Assembly: GCA_008360955.1 (NCBI GenBank)
Contig: LUCM01004327.1
Coordinates: 95,660 to 159,659 of the forward strand
Source: Fasciolopsis buskii
Taxonomy: Eukaryota; Platyhelminthes; Trematoda; Plagiorchiida; Fasciolidae
Direction: 5' to 3'
Length of the DNA stretch: 64,000 nt
Under the pieces are notes generated by a model. The model made no database searches and was not told the DNA's origin. It saw only the letters and a program-made list of their open reading frames with translations. Shown piece by piece: positions 13,101 to 22,511 of the stretch (its first letter is position 1; every line of letters starts with the position of its first letter). A program made the position numbers and the translations under genes.

Positions 13101-16100
13101 TCGCCATCATCCTCTTCTTCAACGTGTTCAGCTTCGTCATCAACATCCTAGTCATCAACCTCATCATCGTCATCATCTGCATCACCATCAGTAGCGGTAA
13201 TATCCGATTGGTCATCCCCATCCTCACCGTCCTCCTCTTCATTACTATCGCGGTAACCTTCATATTTAGAGTCATGACAGCTGTCACTTTCATTGCACTG
13301 TATTGTATGATATTGTTTGGACATTTGGGTACGCAGGTGACCGCGTTTCAGTAAACAGTGTACTCGGCATCGCACCAAAAAATAGAGTGAGAATAAAAGG
13401 GAATTATAAAACATTTGGAATGCAGGAGAGATTGTATACGAAGTCGGTCGCGACCAGTTCAAGAATGCTGAGAATTCGGGCCAGATATGGAACGGTTGAA
13501 TTCCTGTAAATATTTATGCGAGAGTGTATGGACCGGAGGGCTGAACTTTTCCCGGCTTGAGAACGGCATTTAGAAAGGTCGTTGTATGAAGAATGGGAGG
13601 GATCTCAAAGAATCTTATGTGCACATTTTTCACACTCGGATGAAAACACACCACATAGTTTGCTGCAGAGTTCTTCCAGTGATATGTAAGATGCATCGCC
13701 AATAAATTACAAACCATGGTAAATGGTTCTAACGTCTTCCTTTATCAAACCGAACAAATGAGGGAGAAAACATTGATAACGCCTTCACTGCGGGTGATCC
13801 ATAAGGCCGGTACAGAGGAGAAAGTGTTCAGGAGACCAAAGACATCAAAAATTAGATTGGGTGTATCTACAAAAGTTTCACATCACTATCTTAAGATTCA
13901 AAAGAAAACCACAAACAAGTATGAAAAAGCAACCTTCGAAGAAGAAGAATGATTTCCCGAGAAAAATATACAGCCGTATTATGAATTGGTTAGGCTAGCT
14001 GAAAGATTGGAACGATGACGGCGAAGAAATCTTGAATCTAAAAGTAACAAACAACGGTAACTGATTGAAATTGCAACACGCAGTTTAGGAATGAATAGGG
14101 AAGAATGGTTCAGGATAATACTAATCAGGGTAAAATTACCTGTGATTGGGAAGAACGACAAAACATTTGAGAAGTAGGAGATTGAATGTTTTGATCAAAT
14201 AATTCACCATGTGATATGATCACTCAACTGACCATAAAGAAACCATGGAAGCACTGTACAGCTGTCTCATCGTTGTTAGGAATGATGAGCAATGCATATG
14301 GACCGCGCCCAAACTGGGACGCGAACCCGAACAAGGGCGAACGATTGTGAGTCGAACGCCTTAGCCATTACGCTACCGGGCAGGCTGTGAACGGTTTGTT
14401 GAACTTCACCACATGATGTTGCACCTATCCGTCACTGATTTGCTCGGTTACTGTCCGCTAGATCAGAGCGATCGAACCCTACTGAGAGACGACTTCTATG
14501 CAGGAAGCAGAAATGTGACGAAGACATTGGTTATGGCCTGAGAAGTACGATGATATCACATGGTGAATTATTTCATGTAAACATTGAATCTCCTACAACT
14601 AAAATGTATCAAGTAATCAAGCTCTGTAGGTCATATCCAAAGCCTTCGTCGTACTAAGGCTATCTCCAGAGAAGTCATCTATCAGCAGGGGTCGATCGCT
14701 TGAGCTAACGGACGGTAACCGAGCAAATCAGTGGCGGATAGGTGCAACATCATGTGGTGAAGTTCAACAAACCGTTCACAGCCTGCCCGGTAGCGTAATG
14801 GCTAAGGCGTTCGACTCACAATCGTTCGCCCTTGTTCGGGTTCGCGTCCCAGTTTGGGCGCGGTCCATATGCATTGCTCATCATTCCTAACAACGATGAG
14901 ACAGCTGTACAGTGCTTCCATGGTTTCTTTATGGTCAGTTGAGCGATCATATCACATGGTGATTTATTTCATGAAATATCAGATCAGTGAAACCAATCTA
15001 GGTAACGGGAATTTTCGAGTTGCAACCAAAATGACGTACGATATTTTTTATTTTAATATCCGGCGGCGGGACAATCAAATGCAGAGGAGACACAAAAATA
15101 GGTAGTATCAATTTGCGCTTCTGTGTTGCGAAAATTTAGAATGGCTCTGTATCGCTAGGTATTCAATGCTAGACAATGAATATGAATGATCTCGTTCAGA
15201 TTTGCTAGACCAGGAAGAATACATGTATGCCACCACGCCACTTCCGGTTTTCTTAGTGGTTTGTTCATCCTGTCAGCATGCATCAAAGCTATTGATGGAT
15301 ACTAAGGCCTCCACATCATGTGGGCTCAGCCACGACTCTTGAATACAAAATCATTCTCGTCGTCATCTCAAACATCATCAACAACATCGTTTTCGTCCAA
15401 AACATCATCATTGCTATCTTCGTCGTCATCACCATTATCATCGTTCTCATCATCCTCATCATCGTCAACGTCATCCTAATCTGAACCACCATTATGGTCA
15501 TTATTCGAATAAACGTTGTTCTCTTGACTATAGCTTTCCGAATTACCAACATTATCACTGTGCTTATTAATGTTATTAATATTATTATTATCACTATCAC
15601 TATCACCGTCGGCTAGCTCATCGGAATCCCGAGAATAATCTTTGAGGCATCGTTGAGTTTAACTCTCAGCACCATCGGTTCCATGGTTGATTTCTAACGT
15701 AATTCAAGACTTATTTATTGTATGAATATCTCTAAATTCTCAGGATCTTTAAGCCCTTTTACAAAGAGATCCCTAAAATTATTCTCTAAATGAGCTTTTA
15801 ATCACACGAACCGTTTGAATCTGTAATTCTTTAGTCCAGGTCACGGGGCCACTTACGGCCTACTCTAACTGGAAGCCGACGGCTTCTTCCGTGTAAGGGG
15901 ACCCAGGTCCATCATACTTAGATCAATTCAATTAGCAAGACAAGGCGGTGTTTCTGTCTTGCAGTGACGAAACATAAATAGGAGATCGAAATGAAACCGT
16001 TTATTATGATAGACGCCATTAATTAATAGTAAAGAAAACAACGTTACTTTCTGGACATTGTGTTCTTGGGTGAAATGGTTTAGTGGGAGAATCACTCTCG

Positions 16101-19100
16101 TTCTGACTACGGTTAGGTGAATAAGTGGGCAAATGTTTTAGTCATTTTCAACAGGAATACCGTTTCTGTCGTAAACTTCCTATTGAACACACGGAGGGGG
16201 GGGGCACGAGTGACAGAACAAGCTGGTCTTCGGTGAATCATACTCATGCCATTGCATGAACACATTTTACAATACAAATCACTGAAAGTGAGCCTGTTAC
16301 CCAAATGATGTTCTCCGAATACCAAATGTGTCGTCTGCGGTTTGCGTGAACTTTATGGTTCTTCTTCCGCCCGTCATCCATATCAATGCAACCCGCTCCT
16401 AACGATTCAAATGAGATTCTCGTATTAATTTACTTAACGCTTGCTAAGCAGCCAAACACCGACAATGAGACGATTAGGCCAAACCACACTAAGCAACTAG
16501 CTTCCACTTCCCTTCAAAACAAGGTAACATTTTGGCATTTTCACGAAGTGTGGTGTCACTTTTGAGCTTCCAATTGAAAAACATGAAAATACTGTGCATT
16601 TATTAAGACAGACTTGCCAAAAAGCATAAGCAGCACATATTCATAGTGTCTGGAAGAGAACTGGAAACCGAGACCAGTAGAAGCGTACGGAAAGACGTAA
16701 TCCAGGGTTGTGTTGAATCTTTTCTCAGTTCATGCTAAGCCAGTTCTCGAAATGGCCAAAGAACTAAGGTCTGTAGCTCTTTTTGTGAAACTAATGTCGT
16801 GCCAATAGAGAAGTCAGCTATGATATGAGTTAATCAGATAGGTCTTGTAGTTTGTGATCATGCACAATTAGTGGCAGAAATCATAAAAATCTTAGCTCAG
16901 CTTTTCATGTAGGCAGTAGTTCATCGGTTCTCTGTTGAAAGATTACACTGTTGAACCAAGCTACGGTTAGCCATCGATCTATGAAACATTTACATCTAGC
17001 AAGGCATTTCCATCCAAGCTGGCTCTAGAACCTATAATTCAACTGTTCGCATTAACTGTGACTAGTTTAAAATTTGACTCAAACTACTTATTTATCTGCC
17101 AAGTACACCAGCAGAAAACAGGTAAATTTTGTAGGCCTAAACCTTCCGGACTGTGTTGTCAGCCATCGAGTTGGAATTCCTAACATTTCAACGATATTGA
17201 TTGAACCTCTAATTTTATCGAGCCAACGTCGGGCCATTATCAACATTATCCTGCATTCATATAGTTGGCAACGATGATGTCATGTGGAGTTCCAATATCA
17301 AAGCAAATAATGGTTGAAGCTGTATTAGTGATTTTCGGGTGATTTATCTTGCGGAATTAATGGTCTTGGTAATTTGATGACCATAGATGATGCATGATGA
17401 ACGGTTTGCAAATATTATCGCTGCGACCGCCAGTAAACTAACGAGCATCATCCCGATCTCCATCCCCGCATTTCTATCAGGCTATCATAGTCACACATCT
17501 AGCCCCGGGTACAGCAGAATTGCATCCCCAAAATGGACAATACATTCATCCAAAATACAACGGACAGTTAGTTTCACTTCTGCTCGAATTTTCAGACGTA
17601 ATAATAACCACGCTCGCTGGTCACGAACATGTGGATGGATTTCGAGTTCTGTTAGATCAAGCGTGTAAGTTTATTTTTCCCGATTTCTAACAGCTGCCTC
17701 ACCACCTGGGTGTAAAACGTTTCATCGACACACCTACTTGGTTGCCAATTCGTAGAAATCTTTCTCCTTTATCGGGTGCGAAATGAATGCGAGTGTAAGT
17801 GAGGGAAAACGAAAAACGTACGTTTTTAAGTTCAGATTCTGATATAATCAGCTAAGTTTTTTTGCCATACACTTTCGACAAGCAAAACCGTTTAACCCGA
17901 GAAACAGCAGAAACAGCTTTGAAAACGGGACGGCCTTTAAGCGTCAGTCTAATATATGTTGGATCAATATGATGTGAACTATAGCCTCGCGGGTTGAGAT
18001 TTCAGAGTATTCACCTTCAGTCAAGTTCGGCTTGGTGATTTCTTTTAGTCAGGATGACGAGATGTACTCTGTCGGCTTGCTCATAAATATTTGTAAATTA
18101 CTATGGTTTTCCCCGAGGTCAGTAGGTAAACAAAAATCAGCAGAATGGCTCGGCAGGTTGTGATTCTCCCTTTTTCAGAAACAGGGACCAGTGAAATAAG
18201 TTGCGATGAAAGTAACAAATTGAGAAACAGCGGTGAGCAGGTGATTTAAGATATTATAAACTCAAACTTCAAAAGTTCTGATCCCATCATTTTCGGCTCC
18301 CTTGGTTGTAAAAGATGTAATACCTCATCCAACGATGTACAATGCCGAAGGTGTAGGGACCTTCAGTAATTCTAAGTCATTCAATAATCCATGATCTTAT
18401 TTTATTGCCCATGTAGGACACTGTGGGCCTCAGACGTTGATCACACAGAAATCTGTCCCTCCTGAATATCTAGAAGACACTATGCTACTGACTGAAGATT
18501 CAATTACGTTGCAGGTTCATCCTCATCTTCCGAACCATTGTTTGCCTATTTTTGGGTTCCATTTCTCACCTCCGAAGTGTAGAATGCGGTTGCAGGAATG
18601 GGTCAGCTGGAGCCTGAACATTGTTCTGCAGGGGACCAGCTAGATGAATTGAACAGATATAGTTATCTGAGCAGTTGATTCTCACCTAGGGACAGCATAT
18701 CAGAGCAAGTGTGCTCACGCATACAGAAGGCCCGATTGGTATTTGCTAATTTGAGACACCTGTGCCGTCGGCGTGACATCTGGCTATTGATCGAATTTTA
18801 GGGTTATACAAATGCAGTGAGATCAGTATTGCTCAGGAGACAGAAGATGTGAGATGACTTTTGGTGTTGGAACATCGTTGACTTCGTAGTATTTGTAGAG
18901 TATGGTGAGAGAATTTAGGAAGTAACTCAGTGGTTAGACGCAAGTTACTGGGTCCTAGAACATGGACTGAATCGGAATGGGTTAAGATGGTTGGGTTATG
19001 TTTTGCGCATGCTCACATAACGACAGTTTCGCTGTTTGCTGTTCTTCGAGACAGATAATCGTTTGAGGGTGGATTGTAGTGGCTAGTCGATGAGATGAAA

Positions 19101-22100
19101 AATGTATGAAACTTTAACCGGTGGACTAGCTCATGTAGGTACAGTTGTGCTCTCTGGTTGGAATCTACGAGATTCCATCAAACGACGGTTGGTGATACTA
19201 CGTGAATTTGTCAGTGCTGCCGTCCGTGGAGTTCTCAAATTCGAAACCAAAACAACGGCAGAAGACATTACTTCATATGGTTCTATGTCGCAGTCATCTG
19301 CCCTTTTGCATTTGTATTTTCCTTTTTCCTGAATAGCCGCTCAACTTAGTGTTTCGCAGTCGATCATTCACCGCTCCTCATTCTTTTTTTCTCGTTGGAT
19401 CCCATTGTACTTTCACCCGGAGCCCATATTTATTAGGGTGATTTCTGTACAAACTGAACCGAAATTAACAAGATCGACTCGCCGGTCTCCTGGCCCAGGT
19501 CCAAATTAGTAAAAATGTTAGAAACCCAAGTGATTGCTTGGTTCTTGGACAGATAAAATTACTCTCTACTTTCCACGTTAACCGTGAAGTAAGTAACCTA
19601 AAGCAAACTCGTGGCTCTGCTTTGTGTCTCATAGGCTTAGAAAATTTTATTTTCGAATCATCCCAGGACTATTGATTATCAGTGCAATGCTTGGAAGTGA
19701 GAAAGCTTATGCGATTAGCCTGACCTACTCAAAATGGTGAACAATATATCGCTGAGCACGTAAATTTGTCCACCATTATTTCCACAAGCAGACTGCTCAA
19801 CGAGCTAACTGGATGAATAGTTTGTTCATGTATATGTTTAGACGTGGGCGTACCAACCGAGAAATCAAGCTGGTAATGCACCTTTTGTGAAAGGTGGACA
19901 CATGAATTGCTCACCCGGAGTGTGGAGCTGAAGAAAAATAAGGCATATATTCTTCAATCTGCCACCGATTTCACAGGCTTCCCTTGAGTCGTTCATATCG
20001 TTTTCGTAGCTTCACATCCTTGTCACACAGTTTGTCATTTGTTAGTTAAAATTTCCAGTCTCGTTGCATCGTTTCTTGTCCAGGAGTATCGTTTCCCACC
20101 TCAGTATATCATTCCGCATCTTGAATTAGTCTATTTCTCACTATGTAACTTCATTTACATGCTACAACTTCCTCGTAACTTGTAGCCACGTCGACCAACC
20201 GTCTGGTCCACGGTAATTGGCGGATGAATAGAATAGGTTGGAATACAGCGATTATGAAATGGCCCGAATGCAATCTTCTCTTGAAATCTGGATCGAACCG
20301 ACATATTCGCAAATGATCCACAAGCATATCTTAGCTTCGTGTCTAGTCCCCTTGCGTAGCCGTGGGTCACTGCGATAATTATTACCAAAATGGAAGCATG
20401 ATCACTCTTCTCTGTGAACCAGTCACAACTACTAAGCACGAGTGAGGTATTCTTGCCTTAGAAATGACGAATCAGATTAGAAAGCGTTGTCGAATCTCAA
20501 CACAAAAACCTTCATCTAATACATTTTTGACTGACATTTTATTCAGTAGACCGTTAGTCCTTCGAGATAACAATCCAATTGAGGTCAATTACGTCTCAGT
20601 GATCAGTGAGGTCAATTAAAATTAACTTTCTTACAATCATTTGCTCAAACCGTTTTCATCGGTTATGTTCAAAGTTGATGCATGTACAAGGAATTTCTGG
20701 ATTTAACGTCCGTTTGTTCGTTGACAAGAACGAAACGAAAGAAATAGATGGTTGAAACCTAATTGGTACTCTGCCGAATTAGTGACGTGATGCACTGTAG
20801 TACACTATGAACAGAAAATAAGACGTTGCAGCTTGAGAGACCAAAATTCGGCTAATTCGTTTGATTTTTTCGACCCCCAAACCACTCAGACTTATCATGA
20901 CGAATTCAGCTTGAGGGCCGACCTAACCAGTTTGAAAAGCATCACGTGCCCCAGGCCCGTGTGAACTTTGCACATAAGATGACCTCCAAAAGCCTACGGC
21001 TTATGATGAACCACCTCGGGGGTACAGCCCCAATACTTCGTCCCTTATACTTTGAGGATAAAGGATGTATTAACCGTTCAGACTGAGAAGGCACTTGATA
21101 AATGCATTTCTGTTGAGCGAATGGAGTGCAACTATCTAAATATTACCGCAGCCTAATGGAAAATATACTTCAGGTAGAAGTTAGCAGAGCGCCATCGTTG
21201 AGCTACCTATATGAAATGGCTTCGGTGTATTCATTCTAATCAGTTCGCTTCCGGCAACTGACTTTTGCTTCAAGAATTTCTCGCATTACATCAGTACTAT
21301 CGCGCAAATAAAGTTCCAGCATTAGAAAACGACTAATAGTTCCGTTAATGAATGCTTAGCACAAACGAGCTGGCTTGGCATACGCCTTGAATCGGTGCAC
21401 ACGACATACTCTTCTATAAAACAGGGATTTATGGCATTTTACTCTGAGGAATAACATGGTCCAACTGTTGGCTTAGAGAGCAGAAGCAAAAGCATGTCCA
21501 ATCGACTAATCATTGCAATCTGCAATACCGGTAGGAGCAGCAAAGGAATTTAATAGACATCGGTAAACATTTTCGCCAATGGACTTCTATCCGTTCATCC
21601 AATTCAGCAAATGGTGACGAGATTTGAAAGCTATATGTATCTGCGGTACCTGCGTGATCTATCCGACTTTCCAGTGATTTTCTGGGGAGATAACTTTGTG
21701 AGACCTCACTGTATGCTATACTATACTACACTAGTTTATACCAGGCTAGACTATACCACATTATAATATACTTCTGTAATTGATGAATCCAGTGATTTAT
21801 GCCTTGAAAAAATGGTTGAAAAGTTAAAGTTATACTTTCTTCCATTTTTCCTTGCACATCCCGCGCAACATAGATCAACCAAAGGGAACTGTGTTCCTCG
21901 TTCCCTCGATCGACCCGATCCAGATGCCAGATCGCGGTGAGTTCAATCCCCGTGTCCGACTGTATCATTATGATCGAGCGACTGGTAAATTATTGGACTA
22001 CCAGCAATTTTGGCTTAATCTATCTATTCGCGGGCCAATCTGGAACCCGGAATACATAGCACGTGACGAATATCGTGATCTGCCGGATTTGTCCCCTCAA

Positions 22101-22511
22101 TCAATGGCCGCATTACTGGATCAGTTTACGGTATACGACAATCCGGATGGGAAGTGGTCCAGGTACTGGGCTCACCAACTTGGTTATCGACATCATGAGA
22201 AGCGTTATGAGTTCGGTCCAACAGATTACTGCAACTTTGCACTGTCCGTGTGTCGGTGTGAGCACGTGTGTACGATGAGACATATAGATGTGGATCAATG
22301 GAATCAATGTTTGACTAACTATTGCATGGATTCCGTCAGTCCGAAACTGCCGACGATTTGGGATTTGTCACGTCCAACGCAGAGTATAAGTCAAGTGATG
22401 ATTGTGCTGATCACAGTCGGCGTGTTGTCCCTGATCACCTCTGTCGCGATCGCAATAGTGTGCATCTCTCGGAAACGTAGTCGAATGTGCAGCCGATCCC
22501 GGGTTGAGTAA
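1052..22511 (+). CDS. Acid sphingomyelinase-like phosphodiesterase, gene span (6 exons, first tentative)
   Basis: A calcineurin-like metallophosphoesterase of the acid sphingomyelinase / SMPDL3 family. Relatives are secreted, lysosomal or surface-bound enzymes cleaving phosphodiester or phosphoanhydride bonds in sphingomyelin, nucleotides or similar substrates. Exons: 1052-1109 (tentative), 1403-1580, 3863-4158, 12177-12364, 17481-17664 and 21874-22511, stop included. All junctions have GT/AG borders and the phases (1, 0, 1, 1, 0, 1 in order of need) close to 1542 nt, giving 513 aa against roughly 440-460 aa for animal SMPDL3. Motifs in order: DIH at 27-29, GDSAPH at 79-84, GDYD at 120-123 in place of GNHD/E, THLAPG at 245-250, GHEHVD at 287-292. 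A Cys-rich C-terminal segment is followed by one transmembrane helix (about 476-499) and a basic tail. A signal peptide is not seen, so the real N-terminus may differ. AATAAA lies at 22742-22747, about 230 nt past the stop. Family membership is secure; substrate is unknown. Confidence 0.85.
1403..1580 (+). CDS. ASM-like phosphodiesterase, exon 2 (DxH metal motif)
   Basis: The exon starts after a pyrimidine-rich acceptor (tgactctttcag) and ends before gtaggt. It encodes the first metallophosphoesterase block: FWHFSDIHLDTTYS, in which Asp27 and His29 correspond to the family's first metal ligands, and it ends with PDFVIWSG, which the next exon completes to the WSGDSAPH block. The segment between them (GNYHRDTSLLAAETAI) matches the region where relatives usually have YGDYxCD, but the Cys is replaced by Arg. 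The exon ends in phase 2, matching the one-base start of the exon at 3863. Confidence 0.85.
1581..3862 (+). other. Intron 2 of the ASM-like gene
   Basis: It begins gtaggt and ends in ...ggagacag, completing the WSG/DSAPH junction in frame. Apart from a tetranucleotide microsatellite near 3343-3402, no mobile element or coding segment was recognised. Confidence 0.7.
3343..3402. repeat. (TATG)n microsatellite, imperfect
   Basis: The stretch is tatatatg followed by tatgtatgtatg with interruptions such as tgcatgcatg and tgaatg. It is an imperfect 4-bp tandem repeat inside intron 2 of the ASM-like gene. Confidence 0.85.
3863..4158 (+). CDS. ASM-like phosphodiesterase, exon 3 (GD motif; altered GNHD)
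   Basis: The exon starts after ...ggagacag and restores the GDSAPH block (Gly79-His84), whose Asp is a bridging metal ligand in this superfamily. About 40 residues on, at 3984-3995, lies IPVIGDYDLFP-type sequence (protein reads PVIGDYDLFPV), aligned with PxxGNHDxxP of relatives. The family's Asn metal ligand and catalytic His are Asp121 and Tyr122 here. Later WCTRLAEEPDYWSTWI matches the Trp-rich helix before the GGYYS strand. The donor gaaa|gtgaga is chosen because it leaves one base, which the acceptor at 12177 needs (AGC, Ser). Reading through it gives only a short tail and a stop at 4185-4187. Confidence 0.85.
8690..10140 (+). mobile_element. Degenerate Penelope-like element (RT + GIY-YIG remnant)
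   Basis: Read on the plus strand with several frame changes and stops, this stretch recapitulates the Penelope-like retroelement polyprotein. Near 8735-8790 is VGKGRRMVIWDTTHY, corresponding to the ADKG-type block. Near 9040 is LAKEVWRRIK, and at 9150-9170 FDVTALFT, the RT A motif. At 9266-9460 comes an open segment with RTPIGSLIIGFLTEVVMQTLE (the GTPxGSxxS block) and then VGNVDDIFVI, the VDD catalytic box. At 9540-9640 LAFLDAIGT and SDHVSYFHNN follow. Near 9945-10010 YTFLGADCDDCCIGKTER resembles the GIY-YIG nuclease core. Many stops mean it is dead. It lies in intron 3 of the ASM-like gene in the same orientation. Confidence 0.8.
10189..10510 (-). mobile_element. RTE-type LINE 3' fragment
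   Basis: The minus strand encodes LRLLQWLGLVLRIPAY, then FRALLARAGQGRKKRRDG and MTWRRGMKKL. This is the typical C-terminal tail of trematode-type RTE-like LINE polyproteins (RLRWLGHVLRM...GWKKRRGG...TWxRGMK). The same block recurs at 55.8-56.0 kb on the minus strand with different substitutions, so these are separate old copies. Only the 3' end is present, as expected from 5' truncation. Confidence 0.75.
11035..11838 (+). mobile_element. RTE-type LINE fragment, copy A of an 804-bp near-identical pair
   Basis: In broken frames the segment encodes the distal reverse transcriptase: FHFSPPKCRMRLQEW (the GMxFxPxKCKVxLQDW block), CAHAYRRPDWYLLI with DTCAVGVTSGY in the next frames (the RIQKARLxFANLRHL region), DDFWCWNIVDF and RNGLRWLGYVLRM. 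It ends with TGGLAHVGTVVLSGWNLRD. It is collinear without indels with 18445-19248, and the only difference I noticed is c/t near 11608. Beyond 11838 the two copies diverge abruptly, with weaker homology resuming later. It sits just upstream of the exon at 12177. Confidence 0.85.
12177..12364 (+). CDS. ASM-like phosphodiesterase, exon 4
   Basis: It starts after tttcctatag and ends at gccaaa|gtgagt. It encodes CYLSYLLPQSDP, GPRILLLGLNSIVWF and then DDPLGQFSWMKNSLSWVRKNG. In SMPDL3 and ASM proteins this corresponds to the strand before LRVISLNTxL and to the DPAxQFxWLExTL helix that precedes the AHxPPG motif. It enters in phase 1 and leaves in phase 0, matching both neighbours. The open frame upstream of the acceptor (from the ATG at 12095) is intronic. 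Confidence 0.88.
12480..13290. repeat. GAT/ATC-rich low-complexity tract (about 0.8 kb)
   Basis: The plus strand is an imperfect array of cat/atc/tcc/tca triplets, including an uninterrupted catcatcatcatcat block near 12880. On the minus strand one frame reads as Asp/Glu-rich peptide (GEDDEYGGSDDAYEDY) while another reads as poly-Met. The acidic frame is broken and switches register, so I treat it as expanded trinucleotide DNA or the relic of an acidic-repeat coding sequence. A related tract lies at 15340-15610. Confidence 0.7.
14174..14541 (-). mobile_element. tRNA-derived SINE, left arm of an inverted pair
   Basis: Read on the minus strand, it contains a tRNA-like head with an A-box-like element (TAGCGTAATGGCTAAGGCG) and a B-box-like element (GGGTTCGCGTCCC). 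A body follows, with a tail including TGGAAGCACTGTACAGCTG in reverse orientation and ending near ATATCACATGGTGAATTATTT. The anticodon-loop region reads CTCACAATC. It matches the right arm (14622-14985) with only scattered mismatches in the core, so the two form a near-palindrome separated by about 80 bp. Confidence 0.75.
14622..14985 (+). mobile_element. tRNA-derived SINE, right arm of an inverted pair
   Basis: This is the plus-strand partner of 14174-14541. The tRNA-like segment with A and B boxes lies at about 14787-14865 and the tail at about 14895-14975. A third copy of the tail motif (atatcacatggtgaattatttcatg) stands alone in the spacer at 14551-14600. A diverged member of the same family lies at 29980-30175 on the minus strand, supporting an interspersed SINE rather than a one-off palindrome. 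Confidence 0.75.
15340..15610. repeat. Second GAT/ATC-rich low-complexity tract
   Basis: This is an imperfect cat/tcg/att triplet array like the one at 12480-13290. The minus strand again gives an acidic frame (DDVDDDEDDENDDNGDDDED) interrupted by stops. Both tracts contain a GGSD-coding patch, which hints at common origin. Confidence 0.65.
17481..17664 (+). CDS. ASM-like phosphodiesterase, exon 5 (AHxPPG and GHxH motifs)
   Basis: The exon begins after tttctatcag and ends at gcgt|gtaagt. It encodes AIIVTHLAPG (residues 241-250), the counterpart of the family's VAHxPPG block with a metal-binding His at 246. It then encodes SLLLEFSDVIITTLAGHEHVDGF, the counterpart of the FGHTHxD block with His288 and His290. 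Both are intact. The preceding exon ends in phase 0 and this one leaves one base for the next. A longer open frame in another register (17387-17668) overlaps it and is a shadow. Confidence 0.9.
17665..21873 (+). other. Intron 5 of the ASM-like gene (about 4.2 kb)
   Basis: It starts gtaagt and ends gcgcaacatag. It contains RTE fragment copy B (18445-19248) and an imperfect TATAC-like repeat near 21711-21770. The remainder, 19330-21700, shows nothing recognisable. Confidence 0.65.
18445..19248 (+). mobile_element. RTE-type LINE fragment, copy B of the 804-bp near-identical pair
   Basis: This has the same 804 bp as 11035-11838, the same orientation and no indels. It carries the same broken RT and post-RT coding segments. 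Downstream, 19249-19325 has no counterpart next to copy A, after which a short stretch (tcaacttagtgtttcgcag near 19342) again resembles the copy A flank near 11862 at lower identity. Near-identity bounded by diverged homology points to recent duplication or gene conversion. Confidence 0.85.
21874..22511 (+). CDS. ASM-like phosphodiesterase, last exon (C-terminal domain and TM helix)
   Basis: The acceptor gcgcaacatag is fixed by phase: one base from the previous exon plus AT makes Tyr302, giving LLDQAYQPKGTVFLVPSIDP. This matches the family's FLAPAVTP block. NPRVRLYHYDRATGKLLD and the QYYLNL-like FWLNLS follow. The Cys-rich part (CRCEHVCTMRHIDVDQWNQC) aligns with the CxxTCKAxQICAxxN region of SMPDL3. 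A hydrophobic helix (VMIVLITVGVLSLITSVAIA) and a basic tail close the protein, so it is probably a type I membrane protein. The stop is TAA at 22509-22511. Confidence 0.92.

Larger units (their letters stand above)
12365..17480 (+). other. Intron 4 of the ASM-like gene (about 5.1 kb)
   Basis: It starts gtgagt and ends tttctatcag. It contains two GAT-rich low-complexity tracts (12480-13290 and 15340-15610) flanking an inverted SINE pair (14174-14985). The rest, including 13300-14170 and 15620-17480, shows nothing recognisable. Confidence 0.65.

Noticed and set aside
14787..14865. Functional tRNA-Val gene
   Set aside because: A and B boxes exist, but it is part of a multi-copy SINE with body and tail and lacks a clean cloverleaf.
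17387..17668. 93-codon frame over exon 5
   Set aside because: It is a shadow in another register; the motif-bearing frame starts at the acceptor at 17481.
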